DNA from: Aureitalea marina
Lineage (GTDB): Bacteria > Bacteroidota > Bacteroidia > Flavobacteriales > Flavobacteriaceae
Reading direction: 5' to 3'
NCBI RefSeq assembly: GCF_002943755.1
Contig: NZ_MQUB01000001.1
Coordinates: 1,042,501 to 1,106,500, forward strand
Length of the DNA stretch: 64,000 nucleotides
The position numbers and the translations under genes were made by a program. Within the stretch, counting starts at the first letter, position 1, and each line of letters starts with the position of its first letter. The notes beneath the pieces are model-generated. The model was not told the DNA's origin. It searched no databases and was given only the letters and a program-made list of their open reading frames with translations. Below are positions 51,618-61,773 of this stretch, in pieces.

Positions 51618-53048
51618 ATGGAGCAATCAACACTGTATCAACTCTTAAAAAAACGCTTCCCATTTGACCCTACTGTCCGGCAGGAAATGGCCCTGTCCGC
51701 CCTGTCGGAATTTGCCACTGAACGTACTCCTCGTACTACCCTGTTAATCAAAGGATATGCCGGAACTGGGAAGACCACTTTGATCGGAACTTTGGTGACC
51801 GACTTGTGGAAGTCCCAAATGAGCAGCGTACTGTTAGCTCCAACCGGAAGAGCCGCTAAAGTAGTTAGCAACTACAGCGGTAAACAGGCTTTTACCATAC
51901 ACAAGAAGATCTACCGTCCCTTGAGCAAAAAGGAGGGAGGGGTTAAGTTCAAATTGCAAACCAACAAGCACCGCAACACCCTCTTTATCGTAGACGAGGC
52001 TTCCATGATCCCTGATGTGAATCAGGAAGGCCGTATGATGGACAGTGGTGCGCTGCTGGACGATCTGATCCAATATGTATTCCAAGGATACAACTGCAAG
52101 CTACTGCTAGTAGGAGACACTGCTCAACTTCCGCCGGTCAAACTGAGCATCAGCCCCGCCCTGGATGAAGATCTGTTGGAGAAACGATACGACCTCAATA
52201 TTAAATCCATTGAGCTGACCGAGGTGGTCAGACAAGAAGAAGGGAGTGGAATCCTGAGCAATGCCACCCATTTGCGAGAAAATTTCCGACAGGGATTCTT
52301 CAATCATTTTCACTTCCGGCTCAGGAGCTTTACGGATATCCACAGACCCCTGGATTCCCAGGAATTACTGGATGCCATAGAAGACAGTTATGCTAGGAAT
52401 GGCAAAGAGGACACGGCCTTTATCGTTCGATCCAACAAACGAGCCAATCAGTACAACCAGCAAATCCGAAATCGCATTCTCTATCAGCAGGAGGAGATCA
52501 ATACCGGAGACTATCTCATGGTGGTTAAAAACAACTATTTCTGGTTAGAAGATGGTAGTTCGGCCGGTTTTATCGCCAATGGGGATATAGTCGAGATCTT
52601 GCGTGTATTTGATATCGTGGAGAAACACGGGTTTCGGTTTGCAGAAGTTGAAGTACGCATGGTCGATTATCCGGATGTCGCTCCCATGGAAACAGTTTTG
52701 TTACTGGACACCTTGGATTCTGCATATGCCAGTTTAACCCAGGAACAAAGCAATGAGCTCTATCAGCAGGTAAGAGCGTCCTATGCGGACATCAAAACCA
52801 ACTACAAACGTTTTCTGGCTGTTAAGAATGACCGGTTCTTCAATGCGCTGCAAGTCAAATTTGCGTATGCCATGACTTGTCACAAATCTCAGGGAGGTCA
52901 ATGGAATACTGTTTTTGTGGAGCAACCTTTTCTACCTGATGGCATCAATAAAGAGTACCTGCGTTGGCTTTATACTGCCGTAACCCGGGCCCAGAAAAGT
53001 CTATATCTTATCGGGTTTCCGGAAGATTTCTTTGCCGAAACCGATTAA
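51618..53048 (+). CDS. ATP-dependent RecD-like DNA helicase
   Basis: A 476-residue superfamily 1B helicase. Walker [10 protein letters not shown] (46-54), [18 protein letters not shown] (motif II), [10 protein letters not shown] (motif III), and the C-terminal UvrD-like [10 protein letters not shown] and [15 protein letters not shown] (motifs V-VI) are present. It is shorter than RecD2 (no long N-terminal domain) and typical of the Bacteroidota family. A role in DNA repair or recombination is likely. No RecBC partner adjoins it. Confidence 0.87.
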   Translation: MEQSTLYQLLKKRFPFDPTVRQEMALSALSEFATERTPRTTLLIKGYAGTGKTTLIGTLVTDLWKSQMSSVLLAPTGRAAKVVSNYSGKQAFTIHKKIYRPLSKKEGGVKFKLQTNKHRNTLFIVDEASMIPDVNQEGRMMDSGALLDDLIQYVFQGYNCKLLLVGDTAQLPPVKLSISPALDEDLLEKRYDLNIKSIELTEVVRQEEGSGILSNATHLRENFRQGFFNHFHFRLRSFTDIHRPLDSQELLDAIEDSYARNGKEDTAFIVRSNKRANQYNQQIRNRILYQQEEINTGDYLMVVKNNYFWLEDGSSAGFIANGDIVEILRVFDIVEKHGFRFAEVEVRMVDYPDVAPMETVLLLDTLDSAYASLTQEQSNELYQQVRASYADIKTNYKRFLAVKNDRFFNALQVKFAYAMTCHKSQGGQWNTVFVEQPFLPDGINKEYLRWLYTAVTRAQKSLYLIGFPEDFFAETD

Positions 53049-53104
53049 GCCCGATAGGCCCAGAAGATATATTCTCTTAGGTTCGATAAACGAAGGAAAC
53101 TTCT

Positions 53105-53112
53105 TATTTTTG
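53105..53112 (+). promoter_or_regulatory. Promoter -7 element of the kdsB-kdnB fusion gene
   Basis: TATTTTTG matches TAnnTTTG and lies 22 bases before the TTG start at 53134. It excludes the longer frame start at 53032. Confidence 0.5.
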
Positions 53113-53133
53113 TGTAACCATAAACCAATTGAA

Positions 53134-54966
53134 TTGAAGATTATTGCTATGATTCCGGCCCGTTATGGTGCCACTCGATTTCCAGGCAAACTGATGCAAG
53201 ACCTGGCCGGAAAAACGGTTATCCTCCGTACTTACGAAGCCACACGTGATACCGAACTCTTCGATGAAGTATACGTTGTAACAGACAGCGATGTGATATA
53301 TCAGGAGATCGTTTCAAACGGCGGCCAGGCCATTATGAGTCAGAAGCAGCACGAATGTGGAAGCGACCGTATAGCCGAAGCCGTGCAGGACATGGACGTG
53401 GATATCGTTGTAAATGTTCAAGGAGACGAACCCTTTACCAGTAAAGGCTCCTTGGAAAAGGTTTTGAAAGTGTTCGAGAATGACCATGAAAACCTGATCG
53501 ACCTGGCATCCATTATGACGGAGATCGATGATTGGAAGGAGATCTCTGATCCCAATTGTGTTAAGGTGATTGTCGATGAGGAGGATTTTGCCATGTACTT
53601 CAGTCGATCGCCGGTTCCTTATCCACGCGACAAGAATGTTTCTGTTCAATACTACAAGCACAAAGGAGTCTATGCGTTTCGAAAGAAGGCCCTGATGGAT
53701 TTCTATCGTTTACCGATGCGCTCACTGGAAGCAACAGAGAAGATAGAATCTATCAGATACCTGGAATACGGTCACCGCATCAAGATGGTCGTTTCTAATG
53801 CAGAAGGAATAGAGATCGACACCCCGGAAGATCTTGTCCGAGCCAATAAAGTGCTAAAGGAGGGGGTGGAATCCATGACCGTGAACAACAAATACAGAAA
53901 CTTCCCTATGGTGCCTAAGGTGGTCTTTGGTGCCGGTTGTTTCGATCAGTTGCAATCTATCCTAACACCGGAGCGAAAGGCGAATGCACCTTTTATCTTT
54001 TTGGTGGACGACGTCTTCCGGGACAGGTCTGATCTGGTGGATAGAATCCCGCTTCGTTTTAACGATCAGCTTCAATTTGTTTCGGCAGATGAGGAGCCCA
54101 AGACTTCTCAGGTGGATCAAATAGTAGGGGACATCCGAAGCGAATTTAAGATCACCCCATCCGGTATAATTGGAATTGGTGGTGGAACCATCTTGGATCT
54201 GTGCAAAGCTGTAGCCATCATGCTGAACAACCAGGGTAGTGCAGCCGATTACCAGGGTTGGGACCTGGTTGGGAACCAAGCCGTCTATCATGTCGGTATT
54301 CCTACCATTTCCGGTACAGGAGCGGAAGTGTCAAGGACCACCGTTCTAACCGGACCAGAAAAGAAACTTGGGATCAACAGTGACTTTACACCCTTTGACC
54401 AGGTGGTGTTGGATCCAGACCTGACCAAAGGAGTTCCCACGGATCAGTGGTTCTATACCGGGATGGATTGTTTTATCCACTGTGTGGAGTCCCTTTCCGG
54501 TTCCTTCCTAAATACCTTTTCCGAAAGTTATGGAGAGAAGGCTTACGACCTGTGTAAGGAGATTTTTTTAAATGGTGATCTGAGTGACGAAGAGTCCAGA
54601 TCCAAATTGATGATGGCCTCCTGGCACGGCGGAATGAGCATCGCCTATTCTCAAGTTGGAGTTGCTCATGCCATGAGCTATGGCCTGTCTTATGTATTGG
54701 GAACCAAACATGGGATTGGAAACTGTATCGTCTTTGATCATCTGGAAGAATATTACCCAGAAGGTGTTGCCTTGTTTAAAGAGATGAAGAAAAAACACAA
54801 GATCGAACTACCCACCGGTCTTTGTCAGGATCTCAGCCCCCAACAATTTGACATTATGATGGACATAGCATTGAGCCTTCACCCGCTATGGGAAAATGCT
54901 CTTGGTCCAAACTGGGAACAGATCATGACCCGTGAAAAATTACGGGAATTATACCTAAAAATGTAA
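53134..54966 (+). CDS. Fused CMP-Kdo synthetase (KdsB) and Kdo 8-oxidase-like dehydrogenase (KdnB)
   Basis: A 610-residue single frame. Residues 1-247 are a full KdsB, which activates Kdo with [27 protein letters not shown] (96-100), [12 protein letters not shown]. Residues 248-610 are a full group III iron-type alcohol dehydrogenase: [25 protein letters not shown], and metal ligands D445, H449, H512 and H526. The latter resembles KdnB, which in Shewanella oxidises Kdo at C8 so that KdnA can aminate it to Kdo8N. No stop separates them; an internal ATG at 53875 could allow separate KdnB. KdnA is not in the window. KdsB starts with TTG (53134). The KdnB call is by family and fusion context. Confidence 0.82.
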   Translation: MKIIAMIPARYGATRFPGKLMQDLAGKTVILRTYEATRDTELFDEVYVVTDSDVIYQEIVSNGGQAIMSQKQHECGSDRIAEAVQDMDVDIVVNVQGDEPFTSKGSLEKVLKVFENDHENLIDLASIMTEIDDWKEISDPNCVKVIVDEEDFAMYFSRSPVPYPRDKNVSVQYYKHKGVYAFRKKALMDFYRLPMRSLEATEKIESIRYLEYGHRIKMVVSNAEGIEIDTPEDLVRANKVLKEGVESMTVNNKYRNFPMVPKVVFGAGCFDQLQSILTPERKANAPFIFLVDDVFRDRSDLVDRIPLRFNDQLQFVSADEEPKTSQVDQIVGDIRSEFKITPSGIIGIGGGTILDLCKAVAIMLNNQGSAADYQGWDLVGNQAVYHVGIPTISGTGAEVSRTTVLTGPEKKLGINSDFTPFDQVVLDPDLTKGVPTDQWFYTGMDCFIHCVESLSGSFLNTFSESYGEKAYDLCKEIFLNGDLSDEESRSKLMMASWHGGMSIAYSQVGVAHAMSYGLSYVLGTKHGIGNCIVFDHLEEYYPEGVALFKEMKKKHKIELPTGLCQDLSPQQFDIMMDIALSLHPLWENALGPNWEQIMTREKLRELYLKM

Positions 54967-54974
54967 CAGCCAGT

Positions 54975-55511
54975 TTGTCGTTCAGTCGTTTCATATTTAA
55001 CAAAGTACTGGGGTGGTCCATAGCAGGAAATTTTGATCCGACTATCAAGAAAAGTGTAGTCATAGCAGTGCCTCACACCAGCTGGCACGATTTCTATGTC
55101 GGAGCTTTTACTCGAAAAATCCAAGGTGTGCCCATTCATTATGTGGGTAAAAAAGAACTATTTAAGTGGCCTTTTGGATGGTATTTCCGATGGATGGGAG
55201 GGTCTCCCTTGGACCGCACTCCCGGGCAGAACAAAGTTGAATCTATTGCAGCCTTATTTGAAAAAAAAGAGGAGTTTCGCTTGACCCTGGCGCCGGAAGG
55301 AACACGAAAGAAAGTGGATAAATGGAAGACGGGGTTTTACTACATCGCTAAAAAGGCAGGAGTCCCAATAATTCCGGTGGCTTTTGATTATTCGTCCAAA
55401 ACAGTTACCATTCATCCAGCTTTTTACTTAACCGACGATACAGAAGCCGATTTAGCCTATCTGCGAAGTTTATACAGTGGGGTGGTGGGAAAGGTACCTG
55501 AGTATACCTAA
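54975..55511 (+). CDS. PlsC-like lysophospholipid acyltransferase
   Basis: A 178-residue protein with the HX4D acyltransferase motif HTSWHD (H34, D39), the acceptor region GWYFRWMGGSPLDR, and APEGTRKKVDKWKTGFYYIA (motif III, EGTR). The short form lacks membrane helices beyond the N-terminal one. It probably acylates glycerolipids or lysolipids; in this context a lipid A or phospholipid substrate is possible. It starts with TTG at 54975, eight bases after the kds fusion gene, so the two are co-transcribed. Confidence 0.8.
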   Translation: MSFSRFIFNKVLGWSIAGNFDPTIKKSVVIAVPHTSWHDFYVGAFTRKIQGVPIHYVGKKELFKWPFGWYFRWMGGSPLDRTPGQNKVESIAALFEKKEEFRLTLAPEGTRKKVDKWKTGFYYIAKKAGVPIIPVAFDYSSKTVTIHPAFYLTDDTEADLAYLRSLYSGVVGKVPEYT

Positions 55512-55513
55512 GG

Positions 55514-56239
55514 CTATTCTTCAGAGGAACTTTCATCCATGGTGTGATAGACGTTCTGAACGTCATCGTCTTCCTCTATCTTTTCCAGGAGTTTATCTAC
55601 ATCCGCCGCTTGCTCAGCGTTTAATTTCTTGGTGACTTGAGGAATACGCTCAAAACCGGAAGAAAGAATCTCGATCTCGCTAGATTCCAAATAATTTTGT
55701 ATCGCACCAAAACTTTCGAATGGGGCATAGATCAGCACTCCGTCCTCGTCCTCGAAGATCTCTTCCACGCCAAAATCGATCAATTCCAGTTCCAATTCTT
55801 CCATATCCCAGCCTTCGGCATTGATCCGGAAATTACAAACATGGTCAAACATAAAGCTCACCGACCCAGAAGTTCCCAAACTGCCGTCACATTTGTTGAA
55901 ATATGATCTCACATTCGCAACTGTGCGAGTATTGTTATCGGTAGCGGTCTCAATGAGCACGGCAATACCATGAGGGGCATAACCTTCAAACAAGACCTCC
56001 TTAAAATCACCCTGGCTCTTATCCGACGCACGCTTGATGGCACGCTCAATATTGTCCTTAGGCATGTTAACAGCCTTGGCATTCTGAATTACAGCCCTCA
56101 ATCTGGCATTACTATCAGGGTCCGGACCTCCTTCTTTAACAGCCATCACAATGTCCTTCCCAATACGAGTAAAGGCCTTGGACATGGCTGCCCAGCGTTT
56201 CATTTTCCTGGCTTTACGAAATTCGAATGCTCTTCCCAT
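55514..56239 (-). CDS. YebC/PmpR family DNA-binding protein
   Basis: A 241-residue protein. MGRAFEFRKARKMKRWAAMSKAFTRIGKDI is the family start, followed by DNARLRAVIQNAKAVNMPKDNIERAIKRA and a highly acidic C-terminus (KIEEDDDVQNVYHTMDESSSEE, partial). Members are DNA-binding regulators, and some instead assist translation of proline-rich stretches. A TATTTTTG promoter (minus strand, 56261-56268) lies just before. Target genes unknown. Confidence 0.9.
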   Translation of the reverse strand: MGRAFEFRKARKMKRWAAMSKAFTRIGKDIVMAVKEGGPDPDSNARLRAVIQNAKAVNMPKDNIERAIKRASDKSQGDFKEVLFEGYAPHGIAVLIETATDNNTRTVANVRSYFNKCDGSLGTSGSVSFMFDHVCNFRINAEGWDMEELELELIDFGVEEIFEDEDGVLIYAPFESFGAIQNYLESSEIEILSSGFERIPQVTKKLNAEQAADVDKLLEKIEEDDDVQNVYHTMDESSSEE

Positions 56240-56260
56240 GGTGTTTCTTTAAAGCGAATA

Positions 56261-56268
56261 CAAAAATA
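56261..56268 (-). promoter_or_regulatory. Promoter -7 element of yebC
   Basis: Minus-strand TATTTTTG matches TAnnTTTG, 22 bases before the yebC ATG. Confidence 0.5.
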
Positions 56269-56298
56269 AAAATTAGTCCTTCATGCCAAAACGGAAAT

Positions 56299-57144
56299 TT
56301 ATCCCGTCTTCAACGATGAAATTTCCTCTTGTAATGTACAGTGTCCGATCACATCGGCCACGGTGATGGAATAGGAATCTGGTAAGCTGTCTTCCGCTGG
56401 TAGTATGGCGTAGTATCTGTCGTCATTGCTTTGAAATACACGTTTAAAAACAGGCTGAACGGGGTTGATCTTCTCACTGATCTCAGTAAACAGATCTTCA
56501 TGATGCACCAGGTCACTACTCGCTAAATGGAATACACCATGTAGGTCCTGATTGATCACATAATGAACCTGCTGTGCCAATTTATCGTCAGTGGTTACAC
56601 TGATGACCATTTTGGGGAAGATCTCAAAACTGGTCTGATTTCGTCCGGCTTGCCTCAAATTGTAGATGGTTGGCGAATTCACCCCAAGCACCCATGGCAA
56701 TCGTAAAATAGCCCACTGATCCGGTAGTAATTCCCTAACCTGCTTCTCGATGGTCAGTTTCAATTTACCACTGTAACTTTCAGACATAGGCGAGTCCTGT
56801 TCATAGGAAGGATACTTCCATCTGGCATCGAAAACCTCATAGGAAGAAAGCAATATCAAACGCCTGTCTGGAGTGGCTCCCACGTAGTCAACCATTTCAG
56901 CATGTGTTCGCACTAAGGCCTCTGCCGAGGACGAAAAGGCGGAAATCACAACGGTTGGTTTTAATTCCTCCAGTACTTTAAGAACAGAATGCTTCTCTGC
57001 ATTGAATTGCCTAAATACCTGGTTGTCCTTATACGGGCCGACCTGGTTGCAATAGGTGGCGTAAACGTCAAAATAGGGCTGCAGTTCCCTGTAGAGTGCC
57101 TGACCCAGAAAACCACTGCCTCCTATGATCAGGATCCGTCCCAT
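56299..57144 (-). CDS. SDR/RmlD-like NAD(P)-dependent sugar-nucleotide-binding protein
   Basis: A 281-residue extended SDR with the nucleotide motif IIGGSGFLGQALYREL at the N-terminus, a region like dTDP-4-dehydrorhamnose reductase (SSYEVFDARWKYPSYEQDSP), a Ser/Tyr-x3-Lys-like MSESYSGKLKLTIEK and LRLPWVLG. Substrate unknown. It overlaps gcvT by one base; the two are not related in pathway. Confidence 0.75.
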   Translation of the reverse strand: MGRILIIGGSGFLGQALYRELQPYFDVYATYCNQVGPYKDNQVFRQFNAEKHSVLKVLEELKPTVVISAFSSSAEALVRTHAEMVDYVGATPDRRLILLSSYEVFDARWKYPSYEQDSPMSESYSGKLKLTIEKQVRELLPDQWAILRLPWVLGVNSPTIYNLRQAGRNQTSFEIFPKMVISVTTDDKLAQQVHYVINQDLHGVFHLASSDLVHHEDLFTEISEKINPVQPVFKRVFQSNDDRYYAILPAEDSLPDSYSITVADVIGHCTLQEEISSLKTG

Positions 57145-58226
57145 TAGCCTTTGTAAAACGGAAGTTTAACGATGGTGGCCGGCACGGCTTTCTTACGAAT
57201 CTGAATCTGAATCTCAGTGCCAACCGCTTTCATGGCAGCGGGTACATAACCCATACCAATACCTCTACCCAATGAGGGGGACATTGTTCCGCTGGTCACC
57301 CGGCCAATAGAATTTCCGTCTATATCCAGGATGGCATAGTCCTTCCTGGGAATGGCCTTTTGTTGCATTTCAAACGCGACCAGGCGGTTGGTAATTCCCG
57401 CCGCTTTTTCGGCTGCTAATTGCTCCGAATTCACAAAATCCTTGGTGAACTTGGTGATCCAGCCCAACCCTGCTTCCAGAGGCGAGGTGGTATCATCAAT
57501 ATCATTACCGTAAAGGCAATATCCCATTTCCAATCTGAGGGTATCCCTGGCGGCTAAACCAATGGGTTTAATGCCATAATCGGCTCCGGCTTCCATAACC
57601 TTGTTCCACACCTGTTCAACCTCAGAATTCTTACAGTAAATCTCAAAGCCACCACTTCCTGTGTAACCGGTTGCGCTGATGATGGCATAATCAATACCGG
57701 CAAAATCGGCGACTTCGAAGGTGTAAAATTTGATTGACTCCAAATCGACGCTGGTTAATGCCTGCATGGCCTGGGCGGCTTTTGGCCCCTGAATGGCAAG
57801 TAGAGAAAAGTCATCCGATATATTTCGCATTTGAGCTCCGCTGGTATTGTGGGAACTTATCCACTCCCAATCTTTCTCAATATTAGAAGCATTGACCACC
57901 AGTAACCACTTTTCCGAATTCAATCGGTATACGATCAGATCGTCAACAATTCCACCCTGATTATTTGGCAAACAACTATACTGAGCCTGACCATCCACCA
58001 ACTTAGCGGCATCATTGCTAGTCACTCGTTGGATCAGATCTAAGGCGGAGGGGCCTTCTATCAGGAATTCACCCATATGAGATACATCAAATACACCCAC
58101 ACCTTCTCTGACTGTTTGATGCTCAATGTTCACTCCTTCGTATGAAACGGGCATGTTGTATCCGGCAAAGGGTACCATCTTGGCTCCCAGGGCTTGGTGT
58201 ACATGACTTAATGCAGTGGATTTCAT
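57144..58226 (-). CDS. gcvT: Glycine cleavage system T protein (aminomethyltransferase)
   Basis: A 360-residue protein that transfers the methylene group of lipoyl-bound aminomethyl to tetrahydrofolate. [18 protein letters not shown], the folate Asp region [23 protein letters not shown] and the C-terminal [16 protein letters not shown] are present. Length is normal. GcvP and GcvH are not in the window. The ATG at 58226 ([16 protein letters not shown]) is used; a TATTTTTG element (minus, 58242-58249) lies just upstream and argues against the longer start at 58244. Confidence 0.92.
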   Translation of the reverse strand: MKSTALSHVHQALGAKMVPFAGYNMPVSYEGVNIEHQTVREGVGVFDVSHMGEFLIEGPSALDLIQRVTSNDAAKLVDGQAQYSCLPNNQGGIVDDLIVYRLNSEKWLLVVNASNIEKDWEWISSHNTSGAQMRNISDDFSLLAIQGPKAAQAMQALTSVDLESIKFYTFEVADFAGIDYAIISATGYTGSGGFEIYCKNSEVEQVWNKVMEAGADYGIKPIGLAARDTLRLEMGYCLYGNDIDDTTSPLEAGLGWITKFTKDFVNSEQLAAEKAAGITNRLVAFEMQQKAIPRKDYAILDIDGNSIGRVTSGTMSPSLGRGIGMGYVPAAMKAVGTEIQIQIRKKAVPATIVKLPFYKG

Positions 58227-58241
58227 AAAAATTAATTTCGG

Positions 58242-58249
58242 CAAAAATA
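58242..58249 (-). promoter_or_regulatory. Promoter -7 element of gcvT
   Basis: Minus-strand TATTTTTG matches TAnnTTTG, 16 bases before the gcvT ATG. The leader would be only about ten bases. Confidence 0.5.
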
Positions 58250-58329
58250 CGCCAAATGAAACGAGTGGAAAGTAGTTTTTATTTGAATGTTATCCACATT
58301 TGGTATCTTGCTGAAAACCCCCTTTTAAT

Positions 58330-59874
58330 ATGAAGATATTCTCTGCCGAACAACTCTATGAAGCGGATAGGATCACCTGCGAAAAACAACAGATCAGCTC
58401 TACGGATCTCATGGAAAGAGCAGCAGGACAGATCTTCAATTGGTTGAACACCCGGATGCAGGGAGCCCAGGTGCCCATTCATATTTTTTGTGGTATTGGC
58501 AACAACGGGGGAGATGGGCTGGCCTTGGGAAGAATGCTGATCAATCACGGTTACAAGGTAGAGGTGTATATTGCCAATTTCACCGATAAACGCTCCAAGT
58601 GTTTCTTGATCAATTACGGTCGCATCAAAGATGTTACCAAAAATTGGCCCAAGCTGATGTCAGGGCCGGACGATTTCCCGGAGATACATCCGGACGATAT
58701 CATTGTGGATGCCCTTTTCGGAATAGGCCTTACCCGGGCCATTGAAGGTTGGGTCAAGGAATTAGTACTACATCTGAATAGCAGTCCGGCATTTAAACTA
58801 GCCATAGATATACCTAGTGGTCTCAGTGCAAATGGCCCGGTCCTGGATCCTGAAGGGGTGGTCAGAGCAAATCATACCTTGACCTTCCAGACTCCTAAAA
58901 TGGCTTTTTTCTTGCCTAAGTCTGGCCAGTTTGTGCCCTATTTTGAGGCCTTGGACATTGGCCTGGATCCACAATATCTAATCGAAACAAAACCAATGGC
59001 CTCTATAGTCCTGAAGCCTGAGGTCAAGTCGTTTTACCGGCAACGCAACAAGTACAGCCATAAAGGTGACTATGGACATCTGCTAATGGCAGGAGGGAAC
59101 CAAGGCCAGATGGGAGCCATGGTATTGTCTTCTCAAGCAGCTCTCAGAACGGGTTGTGGACTGTTAACAGTTCATGTGCCAAAATGTGGCCTGGACATAC
59201 TTCAAACTGCTGTCCCTGAAGCTATGGCTCAACCGGACTTGGAAGAATTAACCATTAGTGATATACCCGTCAATTGGAGTCCAACAACTGTAGCTGTTGG
59301 AATGGGAATGGGAACCAAAGCGGAAACGGCCGAAGCTATAAAAACATTATTCGCTCAAACCGAACAACCCATGGTCATTGATGCCGATGCCTTGAATTTA
59401 ATTTCCGAGCACCAAAACATGTTTGATTCCATACCTCAAGGTTCCATTCTTACTCCACATCCAGGGGAATTAAAGCGGCTGGTCGGGGAGTGGACAGACG
59501 ATTATGATAAGATAGAGCGAGTAAAACAATTGTGCGAGAAACACCAACTGATCATACTGGTCAAAGGTGCCAATACGCTGGTGATCGGCCCTGGACTTAT
59601 CAAGATAAATAGCACCGGGAACCCGGGTATGGCCACAGCTGGTTCCGGAGATGTGCTTTCGGGAATGATCGGCAGTCTGCTGGCCCAAGGTTATGAACCA
59701 ATCATTGCTGCAATTATGGGGGTATATTTACACGGAAGTGCGGGAAACATGGCAGCAACAGAACTTGGCTTCGAGGCCGTGACTGCCTCCGAGATCAGTT
59801 CACGTATATCTGAGTCGTTCCTGGAACTATTCAGAGAAGAAGCGCCTCCACAAAATTCGGGATCGAAAGAGTAA
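58330..59874 (+). CDS. nnr: Bifunctional NAD(P)H-hydrate epimerase/dehydratase
   Basis: A 514-residue repair enzyme. The N-terminal YjeF_N epimerase domain (to ~215) has FCGIGNNGGDGLALGRML and the DALFGIGLTR segment. The C-terminal ADP/ATP-dependent dehydratase domain (~230-500) has SHKGDYGHLLMAGGN, LTPHPGE and TAGSGDVLSGMIGSL. It restores damaged NADH and NADPH hydrates. Both domains are intact. Divergent from gcvT. Confidence 0.93.
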   Translation: MKIFSAEQLYEADRITCEKQQISSTDLMERAAGQIFNWLNTRMQGAQVPIHIFCGIGNNGGDGLALGRMLINHGYKVEVYIANFTDKRSKCFLINYGRIKDVTKNWPKLMSGPDDFPEIHPDDIIVDALFGIGLTRAIEGWVKELVLHLNSSPAFKLAIDIPSGLSANGPVLDPEGVVRANHTLTFQTPKMAFFLPKSGQFVPYFEALDIGLDPQYLIETKPMASIVLKPEVKSFYRQRNKYSHKGDYGHLLMAGGNQGQMGAMVLSSQAALRTGCGLLTVHVPKCGLDILQTAVPEAMAQPDLEELTISDIPVNWSPTTVAVGMGMGTKAETAEAIKTLFAQTEQPMVIDADALNLISEHQNMFDSIPQGSILTPHPGELKRLVGEWTDDYDKIERVKQLCEKHQLIILVKGANTLVIGPGLIKINSTGNPGMATAGSGDVLSGMIGSLLAQGYEPIIAAIMGVYLHGSAGNMAATELGFEAVTASEISSRISESFLELFREEAPPQNSGSKE

Positions 59875-59913
59875 ATTCGATCGCTTGAGGTTTTACGGGG
59901 ACGTCGGAAATTG

Positions 59914-59921
59914 TATTTTTG
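59914..59921 (+). promoter_or_regulatory. Promoter -7 element of hutH
   Basis: TATTTTTG matches TAnnTTTG; TTTT lies 19 bases upstream in place of TTG. It supports the ATG at 59939 over the start at 59885. Confidence 0.5.
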
Positions 59922-59938
59922 CGACACAACCTATTTTA

Positions 59939-61450
59939 ATGAGATCCACCCACTTTATCAGCAATGAACTGCTGACCCTGCCTGTAATCCGTGAGATCAT
60001 CGAGGAGCATAAAAAGCTGGAGCTTTCCGAGGAGGCTAAAGCCCAGATTGAACGAGCTTACTCTTATCTCCAAGATCGATTGACAAAAGATGAGACCCCT
60101 GTTTACGGAATCAATACTGGCTTTGGTTCGTTGTGGAATGTGAAGATCTCACATGAGAACTTGAATTTACTGCAGGAAAATCTGGTGCTTTCGCATGCCT
60201 GTGGCACGGGTGACTATGTGCCACATCATATTGTCAAGATTATGCTGTTACTCAAGATTCAGTCCTTGAGCTATGGGTACAGCGGGGTACAACTAGATAC
60301 GGTACAACGGCTGATAGACTACTTCAATGAGGACATTCTCCCACTCGTTTTTAACCAAGGGAGTCTAGGGGCTTCCGGGGACCTTGCACCCTTGGCGCAT
60401 ATGGCCCTGCCGCTTATCGGTAAAGGAGAGGTCTTTTTTAATGGTGAGATCAGGGAGGCTTCAAAACTATTGGAGGAGAAAGGCTGGAAGCCGATCAAAT
60501 TAGAGGCTAAAGAAGGACTGGCATTACTGAACGGAACCCAGTTTATGAGTGCTTATGGTGTTCACGCGCTGATCAAAGGGCACAAGCTATCCTATCTGTC
60601 CGATCTCATCGGCGCCATATCTTTGGATGCCTTTAATTGTAATATGAGTCCCTTTGACCCGAAGGTACATCTTGTCCGGCCACATCGCGGACAGATCAAG
60701 ACCGCTCAACGAATACAGGAAATCCTGGAAGAAAGCGGTATAGGGAACTCGGAGGATAAGAAATTACAGGACCCTTACTCATTCCGCTGTATTCCACAGG
60801 TTCACGGTGCCTCCAAGGACACCTTGGAATATGTGCGAAAGACCTTCCAGACCGAGATCAATTCTGTTACAGACAATCCGAACATCTTTGTTGGTGAGGA
60901 TAGTATCATATCTGGTGGTAATTTCCACGGTCAGCCATTGGCCCTGGCACTGGACTTCTTGGGTATCGCTTTGTCTGAGCTGGGCAATATTTCAGAAAGA
61001 CGGACCTTCCAACTGGTATCCGGACTAAGAGGACTACCACAATTCCTGGTCAACAATCCCGGTTTAAACAGTGGGTTTATGATTCCACAATATACCGCAG
61101 CCAGTATAGTGAGCAAGAATAAGCAACTGGCCACACCGGCCTCGGTAGATTCCATAGTTTCCTCTAACGGACAGGAAGATCATGTAAGCATGGGAGCCAA
61201 TGCAGCCACTCAGTGCCTGGAGATACTGGATAATTTGGAAACCATATTGGCTATTGAATTGATGAATGCCTCGCAAGCTATCGCTTTTAGGAGGCCCATG
61301 GAATCCTCTCCTTTTGTGGAGTCTTTTCTGAGTTCCTACCAGGAAGTAGTTCCCTTTGTAGATGAGGATCGGTTGCTATCTGACGATATACAGGCCAGCG
61401 TCAACTTCTTACAAAGTCTGACCATAGAGAGCGATCTGCTCTTTGATTAG
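59939..61450 (+). CDS. hutH: Histidine ammonia-lyase
   Basis: A 503-residue MIO-type lyase that turns histidine into urocanate and ammonia. The MIO tripeptide A145-S146-G147 lies in GASGDLAPLAHM; YGINTGFGSLW holds the catalytic tyrosine; S85-H86 in NLVLSHACGTG is the selectivity pair that marks histidine rather than phenylalanine or tyrosine lyases. No hutU, hutI or hutG genes adjoin it. The end overlaps the convergent DksA-like gene by four bases. Confidence 0.9.
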   Translation: MRSTHFISNELLTLPVIREIIEEHKKLELSEEAKAQIERAYSYLQDRLTKDETPVYGINTGFGSLWNVKISHENLNLLQENLVLSHACGTGDYVPHHIVKIMLLLKIQSLSYGYSGVQLDTVQRLIDYFNEDILPLVFNQGSLGASGDLAPLAHMALPLIGKGEVFFNGEIREASKLLEEKGWKPIKLEAKEGLALLNGTQFMSAYGVHALIKGHKLSYLSDLIGAISLDAFNCNMSPFDPKVHLVRPHRGQIKTAQRIQEILEESGIGNSEDKKLQDPYSFRCIPQVHGASKDTLEYVRKTFQTEINSVTDNPNIFVGEDSIISGGNFHGQPLALALDFLGIALSELGNISERRTFQLVSGLRGLPQFLVNNPGLNSGFMIPQYTAASIVSKNKQLATPASVDSIVSSNGQEDHVSMGANAATQCLEILDNLETILAIELMNASQAIAFRRPMESSPFVESFLSSYQEVVPFVDEDRLLSDDIQASVNFLQSLTIESDLLFD

Positions 61451-61770
61451 CGACTACAATGTACGCAACGAATAGTTTGCGGCATAAGAAGTATTCTGCC
61501 TTCAGGTATGGGTTGCTTACAACTCACACAGATCCCAAAGTCCAAATCATGGACTCGTTGCAAAGCCAACTCGATATTCCGAAACTTGATCCTGGCCTTG
61601 TTCAAGGCTGCCTCGTTCACCGATTTATTGTTGATCGCATCCATACGCGAAACCCGACCAATGGCGTTTTCCGGGGCTATGGGCCTTGTTAGATCCTCGT
61701 AGCGCTCAAGCTGAAGGCGAGTAGCTTCCAGATTCTTTAACAACTGTTCTTCTATCTTTCCTCGGTCCAT
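61447..61770 (-). CDS. TraR/DksA-type zinc-finger protein
   Basis: A 107-residue protein with an N-terminal helical hairpin (residues 1-75) and a C-terminal four-cysteine zinc finger (CVSCKQP and IRCVHCSR). DksA-type proteins bind the secondary channel of RNA polymerase. It is short, and the tip of the coiled coil lacks the two Asp residues of classical DksA, so an effect on transcription is only likely. It is placed after clpC on the same strand but separated by a terminator. Confidence 0.75.
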   Translation of the reverse strand: MDRGKIEEQLLKNLEATRLQLERYEDLTRPIAPENAIGRVSRMDAINNKSVNEAALNKARIKFRNIELALQRVHDLDFGICVSCKQPIPEGRILLMPQTIRCVHCSR

Positions 61771-61773
61771 ACT

